Shown here piece by piece: positions 48,680 to 53,909 of a stretch of 53,909 nt of DNA (positions within the stretch are counted from its first letter, which is position 1; each line of letters opens with the position of its first letter). Source of the DNA: GBS-DC sp037442365 (GTDB lineage Bacteria; Armatimonadota; Fimbriimonadia; Fimbriimonadales; GBS-DC); NCBI GenBank assembly GCA_037442365.1, contig JBBIQK010000011.1, positions 1 to 53,909 on the forward strand. The letters are read 5' to 3'. The position numbers and the translations under genes were made by a program. The notes under the pieces were generated by a model. The model was not told the DNA's origin and searched no databases. It was given only the letters and a program-made list of their open reading frames with translations.

Positions 48680-50362
48680 CTACTGATGACCCTCCTGCAG
48701 GTAGGCAGGTCGGGGGAAGAGTATCTTCACGGGCTGGCGGAAGATGGCGTGGCTGATAATCAGCTCGCCCTTCTGCAGACGGGTGATGTTCGCCTTAACC
48801 GCGGGGTCGAGGAATCGGTAAGCGGGGGCGGAAAGCTCTGCTGAACCCGTGCGCCCCACCACCATCGTGGAGCAGTTGCCCGCAACGCGCTCATGCACCG
48901 CGCTCATAAACTGCTCCGCGCCGAACAGCACCACGCCCAGCGAGCGCCCGCGCTCCGCGATGTCCAGCACCTGGTCGATAATCGGCGACCCCGTTTCGCG
49001 CTGAGGAGCATACTTGTTCAGCTCGTCCACGAAAATCAACACTTTTTCGGGCAGGTTGCCCCACTCATCGTTATCTTCCGAGTAGAGTTTATAGATGGTG
49101 CGCAGGATGTCGCCGAACACGAGGGTCTGCTCATCGTCGGTGAGTTTGGCGATGTCCACCACGACCACCTCGCCGCCGCGAATTCGGGCAATCTCCTCGC
49201 TCAGGTTTTTCACATCGCGCCGGCGCTGGCTCACGAAAATGCCCGACTGGCGCGTCTGTACGATTCGGCGGAGCAGGCGTCGGAACCGCGCGACAGAAAC
49301 CGCGCGCACATCGCCCACATTCTGGGCTTGCCCCTCCTTAACAAGCGGTTCGCCGTTCAGCAGGCTGTCCCAGTCTGATACGGATGCCCACTTACCTCGC
49401 GGTCCCCACCCGCCCGTGCGCGGGTCGGATAGTCCCTGCGTAATTTCGCCAATCAGCGCCCCCACGGTGTCCCACGGGTCGGGAATGTTGGAGAGCAGCA
49501 GGTCCAGCTTGTCATAAGTGTCCTGCAGCGAATAGGCGTACAGGAACCAGTTGCGCTCGGGGATTCGGAAGCTGTTCGGGCGACCTGTGGTGAGGGTATC
49601 TTTGCCGTAAGGCAGGAGGTAGCGAACATTCTCGAAGGGCTGTGGGGTCAGCCCCAGCGCCTCCCAGAGCGCATGCTCTTCAGGGGAAAGCCCGTGCGCA
49701 GGCGGCTGGTCAATGCTGAGCAGGTCGCCGTGCTTGACATTCAGAATAATCACCCCGATTCGTTCGCGATTTTCCACGCTCTGCAGAAGCGACTGCATGA
49801 GAAAGATGGCATAGGAAGTTTTGGTCGCCAGCCCGGAGATGCCACTGATATTCACATGCGCGCCTTCGGGACCCAGGATGTAGCGGCTGTCCAGATAGAC
49901 CACTGCGCGGGCGCCGTTGGACATCTCGATAAGCCCCGCAGGTACGCGGTAGCGTTCGGGCATCTGGGTGATGCCCAGCGCGTCGTGAATGCCCGACTCA
50001 TCGGCAAAGCGGATGGGACGATCGTTGGGCACGGGCATGTAGATGTCCTGATCGTTGGACAGCACGGCGGCATGCGCTACCGTCGCCCCCTGCCGCACTG
50101 TGTTCGGCTCGGCGTCCACCTGACCGAAGTCGTTGGAGATGAAGTTAGACAGATGCGCGGGGGCGTCGGTGCTGTGATTCAGGCTCGTGACAATCCCGAA
50201 GGTGCGGCTGACGCCCCCGTTCGGGGCGACCTGCTCCGCCTCCACAATATCGAAAGGGTTCACAATCACATCGGGCGCCAGCCAGAAGTGGAACGAGTCG
50301 GAGGTGTTCGGCTGGTTCGCCGTCGCTGACGAGAGTCCAATCACCGGTTGTGTGTTGCTCAT
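48680..50362 (-). CDS. HerA-like ATPase
   Basis: A 560-residue protein. ATG 50362, behind GGAGGTAATCCG, is chosen over a longer frame reaching 50482. The N-terminal region (about 25-170) fits a HAS-barrel, followed by a P-loop GISGLATKTS (174-183), Walker B KVLIFVDELNKYAP and an arginine-rich C-terminal part with DIAERGRSLGVVLFGAEQF, all as in HerA/FtsK-type hexameric DNA translocases. It probably pumps DNA to the partner nuclease encoded 4 bases upstream (NurA-like). The P-loop has Leu-Ala-Thr before Lys, an atypical but usable variant. Confidence 0.85.
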   Translation of the reverse strand: MSNTQPVIGLSSATANQPNTSDSFHFWLAPDVIVNPFDIVEAEQVAPNGGVSRTFGIVTSLNHSTDAPAHLSNFISNDFGQVDAEPNTVRQGATVAHAAVLSNDQDIYMPVPNDRPIRFADESGIHDALGITQMPERYRVPAGLIEMSNGARAVVYLDSRYILGPEGAHVNISGISGLATKTSYAIFLMQSLLQSVENRERIGVIILNVKHGDLLSIDQPPAHGLSPEEHALWEALGLTPQPFENVRYLLPYGKDTLTTGRPNSFRIPERNWFLYAYSLQDTYDKLDLLLSNIPDPWDTVGALIGEITQGLSDPRTGGWGPRGKWASVSDWDSLLNGEPLVKEGQAQNVGDVRAVSVARFRRLLRRIVQTRQSGIFVSQRRRDVKNLSEEIARIRGGEVVVVDIAKLTDDEQTLVFGDILRTIYKLYSEDNDEWGNLPEKVLIFVDELNKYAPQRETGSPIIDQVLDIAERGRSLGVVLFGAEQFMSAVHERVAGNCSTMVVGRTGSAELSAPAYRFLDPAVKANITRLQKGELIISHAIFRQPVKILFPRPAYLQEGHQ

Positions 50363-50366
50363 CGGA

Positions 50367-51497
50367 TTACCTCCATTTGAGGAATTGCTGCACGGCTTCG
50401 CGCGAGAGCAACGCCTCGCGCACAGCGCGCTCGGCAAGGTGAATAGGATATAGATGCGCGTGCCAGCGACGGTCGCGCCCATGCGGGGTTACCCGACGCT
50501 CCGCCACCAGCGCCGACGAGAGGCGGTCAATCAGAGCCGACGGGACAGGCTCTTGCGTCGGGTTCGCCAGCTCCACTTTCACCACGCCCATCAGCGGGTA
50601 GTCCATCTGGCGCTGCTCCCGCAGGCGCACATACCAGAAGACCACTTTCCCCTCGCGCGCGCTGAAGACCGCCGTGCGATGGGCAGCCTGCAACTCTTTC
50701 AGCAGGCGATAGATGGAAAACCGCTCCGCACGCGGTCCGCGCCCGTACACGAACTGCGGGTCCTTGCGGAAATTCTTGGAGACGCCTATCACCGGGTAAA
50801 TCTGCTCCTCCTTCGTCAACAGGTTCAGAATGGGCTGGAACATCAGCGAGCCGTCGGTAATCAGCCATGTGTCCTCGTTGAGCGCGGGCAGAATCTGCTC
50901 AATCAGCGCCGCCTCCAGTTTGCGTGTTTCGAAGCGCACCTTGCCCGCCGCCCGACTGCGCAGGTCCATATCGGACGCCACCCGTTCGTCAATCTCTCGC
51001 TCGGCGATGTTCAGCAGGTGAATGCCCGCTCCGTGCGCCAGCGATTCGAGCGACGCCCAGAGGTCTTCCGAAAGCCGCTCTTTGCCCGCCAGCAGGATAT
51101 TGAGAATCTGCAGCTGCTCGCGGCGCACGGAGCCGTCTGGCTCGCGTCGCAGGGCGCACGCGCCCACTTGCGCGAAATGCACGGGCGACTCGCGGTCATG
51201 CTCCAGCACCGTGCCCAGAAAGTAGGAGCGGAAGGAGCCGTCCAGAAAGTAGCGGTAAAGGTGCATCGCGCGTCGCCCGACAGGGGGCGTGGGGCGATAG
51301 AGGGCAGGGTAGCGCCCCGATTCGTCGCGTTCGAAGATGCTCTCGAACACGCGCTCCTGATAGTTGAGGCGCTGGTCCTCGCGCTCTTCGGCGTCGGGGC
51401 GCTCGAGGTCTTCCTGCGCGCCGCCCACCGCAGGCAGCACCTCCACCTGCTGGGCGACCGTGCGCAAGACGCCGCGCAACGCCTGCAACGCGCTCAT
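50367..51497 (-). CDS. NurA-like nuclease
   Basis: A 376-residue protein with NurA hallmarks: a first acidic site LDGSF (D86-G87-S88), a second TDGSL (D215-G216-S217) and VIGVSKNFRK (237-246). NurA enzymes are Mn2+-dependent 5'-3' exo/endonucleases that work inside a HerA ring in DNA end resection. The start overlaps the methylase stop (ATGA) and the stop carries the HerA ribosome-binding site, so all three are one operon. The sequence is divergent, so the call rests on these motifs plus the HerA neighbour. Confidence 0.72.
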   Translation of the reverse strand: MSALQALRGVLRTVAQQVEVLPAVGGAQEDLERPDAEEREDQRLNYQERVFESIFERDESGRYPALYRPTPPVGRRAMHLYRYFLDGSFRSYFLGTVLEHDRESPVHFAQVGACALRREPDGSVRREQLQILNILLAGKERLSEDLWASLESLAHGAGIHLLNIAEREIDERVASDMDLRSRAAGKVRFETRKLEAALIEQILPALNEDTWLITDGSLMFQPILNLLTKEEQIYPVIGVSKNFRKDPQFVYGRGPRAERFSIYRLLKELQAAHRTAVFSAREGKVVFWYVRLREQRQMDYPLMGVVKVELANPTQEPVPSALIDRLSSALVAERRVTPHGRDRRWHAHLYPIHLAERAVREALLSREAVQQFLKWR

Positions 51498-53794
51498 GCC
51501 GCATCTCCCTCCGCGTCGCTCGGCGACGCACCCAGCTCCTGCAGGCTCTGTTGAATTTCGCGCAGCTCGGCGTCGGTCAGCCCCCACACCTGCGCCGCCG
51601 CGGCGTCAATCGCCTGCTCAATCGCCTTCAGCTCCTCCTGCGCCTGCTGGAACGCCTGCGCCGCCTGAAGCACCTGCGCTGCCGCTTCTGGGGGCAATCG
51701 GGACAGAACCTCGTCGGTTAGCTCGATGGTGTGCCCCTTGTCCGGTTCCGCGAGCAGGCTTTCGGGATCCCACTGACAGGCAATCGCGTGCGCCCGCGCC
51801 GACAGCTCCGCCAGTCGCTGGTGAACGGGGTTGCGAGGGTCAAAACGGGGGATGCGAATATGCTCCAGCACATGCATAGACCCCATGCTTTTGCCTCCTT
51901 CCTGGCTATAAGATGAAACCCCGAACTGGAAGGGCGAGGAGTTGACCAGCGCGGCGATATAGTGCGCCTCCTGCTCAGAATTACAATTCACGAGCGTTAT
52001 CGTCTCTTGCGGCACAGCAGGTTTCCCTTCGTAAAACCCCACCACAGCTGCCTCTATTTGGGCAATTCGTGTCCACACCACCTTCCACTCGGCGAAGGTG
52101 TAGTTTCCCACTGCTCCATAGAAATAAAACGGTTCACCTCGCTGCAGGGCGCCTTTGACCATCGCGTCGGCACGCTCGCGCAGAATCTTCTCGAAGCGTT
52201 TCAGGTAGCCGTAGGTTTTGGGATAGCGTTGCTGCATCTCTGAGAACGGCATCACTTGTTCGGGATTCTGGGGCGTTCGGGGCACGATAATCCATGCGGA
52301 GGGTGTGGCGCGCCAGCGTTGCACATCGCGCCCGCGCAACAGGGGGTACAGCAGGTCGGGTTCAACGGCTTCGGTTACCTCGTCCACCTTGCGTTTCGCG
52401 CCTTCGGTGAGGTTGCGCACGACCACCAGCCCGTCGGGGCGCGTCATGGCTTGCTCCACCCAGTAGACCCCGTTCGCGCCGCCAGTGTTCGCTCCTTCAC
52501 GCGCCTTATAGGCGGCGTTGCCCAGCACCTTGCGCAGGGCGTAGATTGCCTTCGGGCGCGCGGTGAGCCACTGGGAGGTGGGGTCATGCGGGTCTACGGG
52601 TTCGGCATGCAGGCTCAGGCGGCGGGTGGCAGCCTTCACTTCGTCCAGCGTGCTTTCGTAGGTGAACTTTTCGCCCCTGATTTTGCGCCAGAGCGTGTAG
52701 GGGATGGGATAGCGGGTTTCGCGCCCTTTCTGAAGGATGATTACGGCGGTGCGGTTGCTGGCGCCCTCGAATGGGTTCAGCGCGACCATGTCGTCCACCA
52801 GAATCACCTTGAGGGGCGTGTGGTCGGGCAGTTTGAATCGGCGGAAGCCTGCGCCTGCGGCGGTCTTCAGCAGGCTCTGGGTAATCACAAACCCCAGCTT
52901 GCCGTCGCGTTTGAGCAGTTTGTCCATCACCACGCAGGTCATCAGTGCGGAGAGGTCGACTTTCACCGCGCCCAGTCGGGGGCGTCCGCCCTTGAATTGC
53001 CCCGCGAGCTGATAGTGGCTCCAGAGGTCTTTCGTGTTGTCGCGGTAGCGATCGGGCAGGTGTTCCCAGTTGACCCATGGGGGATTGCCGACGATGTAAT
53101 CGAACATGCCGACGGTGAGGGGGGCGAAGTTGTTTTTGAGCAGGCGCGCCCACAAGCCGTTCAACCCCCTGCGGTGCAGCTCCAGCAGTTGCTCATAGAG
53201 TCGGCGCAGTTGCTTGCGGTCGTCTTCGGTGAGCGCGACGCCCAGGTTCGAGGCGTGGTGCAGAAAGGCGTCGGGGTCCATCTCGCTACGCAAGCCAGCT
53301 TCCAGCAGGTCGCAGAAGCGGTCGAAGTGCTGGGGCGTGCAGAGCGCGCGGGGCACCATCAGCACGCCGACGGCGGTGGGGAACAGGTAGCAGTTCTGCA
53401 CGAAGAGGTCTCTGCCTATCGCGGGCATCAGCACCGAGTCGGCGAGGTAGACGGGGATGGAGATGTCCCCGCGTCGGTGTTCGAGCAGGTCGGCAATCGC
53501 CAGCAGATAGTTCACGCGGGCGGTCAGCACCGCGAGCGGGTTGATGTCGAATCCGACCACATTGTGCAGGATGGCTTCGAGCAGGTCGGTTTCGGGCAGC
53601 ATCAGCTGGCGTCCGAGCGCTTGCATGCGGGCAATCAGCAGCACGAGGAAGGTTCCAGAGCCGCAGGCGGGGTCCAGCCAGCGCGTTTCGAACAGTTTCT
53701 GGCGTAGTTTCGGTTCGGGCGTGTGGGGATCAAAGAGCGCGTTGTCCATCTGGGTGAGCAGGCGCTGGGCGAGCCAGTCGGGGGTCATTGGCAT
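51494..53794 (-). CDS. Eco57I/PglX-type adenine-specific DNA methyltransferase, N-terminally short
   Basis: A 766-residue N6-adenine methylase. Motif I is DPACGSGTF (41-49), then VGFDINPLAV and the catalytic NPPW (237-240), with a long C-terminal region containing a probable target-recognition domain (LLRGRDVQRW) and a coiled-coil end. The frame starts directly at MPMTPDWLA, which corresponds to the YTP-x-W-L-A motif X that in relatives comes after several hundred residues of nuclease or helical domain; TAA lies 10 codons upstream of ATG 53794. So the N-terminal part is lost or encoded separately. It is first in the operon with NurA and HerA. Confidence 0.85.
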   Translation of the reverse strand: MPMTPDWLAQRLLTQMDNALFDPHTPEPKLRQKLFETRWLDPACGSGTFLVLLIARMQALGRQLMLPETDLLEAILHNVVGFDINPLAVLTARVNYLLAIADLLEHRRGDISIPVYLADSVLMPAIGRDLFVQNCYLFPTAVGVLMVPRALCTPQHFDRFCDLLEAGLRSEMDPDAFLHHASNLGVALTEDDRKQLRRLYEQLLELHRRGLNGLWARLLKNNFAPLTVGMFDYIVGNPPWVNWEHLPDRYRDNTKDLWSHYQLAGQFKGGRPRLGAVKVDLSALMTCVVMDKLLKRDGKLGFVITQSLLKTAAGAGFRRFKLPDHTPLKVILVDDMVALNPFEGASNRTAVIILQKGRETRYPIPYTLWRKIRGEKFTYESTLDEVKAATRRLSLHAEPVDPHDPTSQWLTARPKAIYALRKVLGNAAYKAREGANTGGANGVYWVEQAMTRPDGLVVVRNLTEGAKRKVDEVTEAVEPDLLYPLLRGRDVQRWRATPSAWIIVPRTPQNPEQVMPFSEMQQRYPKTYGYLKRFEKILRERADAMVKGALQRGEPFYFYGAVGNYTFAEWKVVWTRIAQIEAAVVGFYEGKPAVPQETITLVNCNSEQEAHYIAALVNSSPFQFGVSSYSQEGGKSMGSMHVLEHIRIPRFDPRNPVHQRLAELSARAHAIACQWDPESLLAEPDKGHTIELTDEVLSRLPPEAAAQVLQAAQAFQQAQEELKAIEQAIDAAAAQVWGLTDAELREIQQSLQELGASPSDAEGDAA

Positions 53795-53814
53795 CAATTT
53801 AAGCCCTTTTGGGC

Positions 53815-53820
53815 TATAAT
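53815..53820 (+). promoter_or_regulatory. -10 box at the right edge, plus strand
   Basis: GGGCTATAAT followed 7 bases later by ATG 53827, which would be a leaderless start but reads only five codons to a stop. In another frame 53850-53909 encodes TEQLENILRRLLDTEADTLA, which looks like real protein but has no start codon. A gene may begin here and run out of the window. Confidence 0.4.
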
Positions 53821-53909
53821 CTTAGCATGCACAACGGCAACTGACATCTACTGAACAGCTGGAGAACATCCTGCGACGACTCTTGGACACCGAAGCCGAC
53901 ACACTCGCG

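Overview
The window most resembles a chromosomal segment of a thermophile-like, GC-rich, two-membrane (diderm) bacterium, probably an Armatimonadota member. This is inferred from a dockerin/Fn3 surface protein, a TonB-dependent receptor and other outer-membrane barrel proteins, an R3H-domain AAA ATPase next to tmk, FlgD-like C-termini, and an rpsB-tsf pair followed by a terminator. No 16S is present, so the taxonomy is an inference. Promoters repeatedly show an extended GGGTATAAT-type -10, and several genes start only 7 to 11 nt after it, which suggests leaderless or nearly leaderless mRNAs.

Layout. 1-4836: the 3' end of a biotin-dependent carboxyltransferase gene, whose last ~143 bp are repeated at 4692-4834. 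Between the copies lie a nested palindromic repeat, a dockerin/Fn3 protein, a propeller-like protein and an orphan polymorphic-toxin/immunity-like pair. 4839-6805: two overlapping Gfo/Idh/MocA oxidoreductases. 6883-7922: fliQ-fliR. 7948-8554: a VapBC-type toxin-antitoxin. 8638-9645: a MoxR ATPase. 9707-10378: a double-YHS metal-binding secreted protein. 10446-10526: tRNA-Leu(UAA). 10627-13443: divergent tsaB and gyrB. 13444-16511: a 150-bp inverted-repeat element, then a large double-VWA membrane protein. 16527-18793: tmk and the R3H-AAA gene. 18874-21042: rpsT, rpsB and tsf.

21099-31387 (all minus): three GT4 glycosyltransferases behind an AlgD-like GDP-mannose dehydrogenase (a uronic-acid-containing surface glycan is plausible), a fourth GT4, a lipoprotein and a 1027-residue secreted protein. 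31502-38332 is an accessory patch. It holds a PD-(D/E)xK nuclease-like gene and a threefold tandem array in which the 3' end of a secreted helical-repeat gene and the 5' end of a GH20 gene are copied. The 3' tails are nearly identical while the gene bodies have diverged. A small palindromic element sits in one copy, whose uninterrupted sites are visible in the other two.

38379-44154: a probable signalling/transport operon of CheY-like regulator, TonB-dependent receptor, ABC_sub_bind-type binding protein and Cache/HAMP histidine kinase. 44221-48624: a zf-HC2 anti-sigma-like protein and an 1158-residue outer-membrane barrel with ~76-residue repeats. 48680-53794 (minus): an Eco57I-type DNA methylase, a NurA-like nuclease and a HerA-like ATPase in one translationally coupled cassette, a candidate anti-phage or genome-maintenance module that may continue beyond the right edge.

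The best leads for something undescribed are the constant-tail/variable-body array at 31.5-35.7 kb, the methylase-NurA-HerA cassette, the receptor/binding-protein/kinase operon, the repeat barrel at 45.1-48.6 kb, and the toxin island bounded by gene-end duplications.
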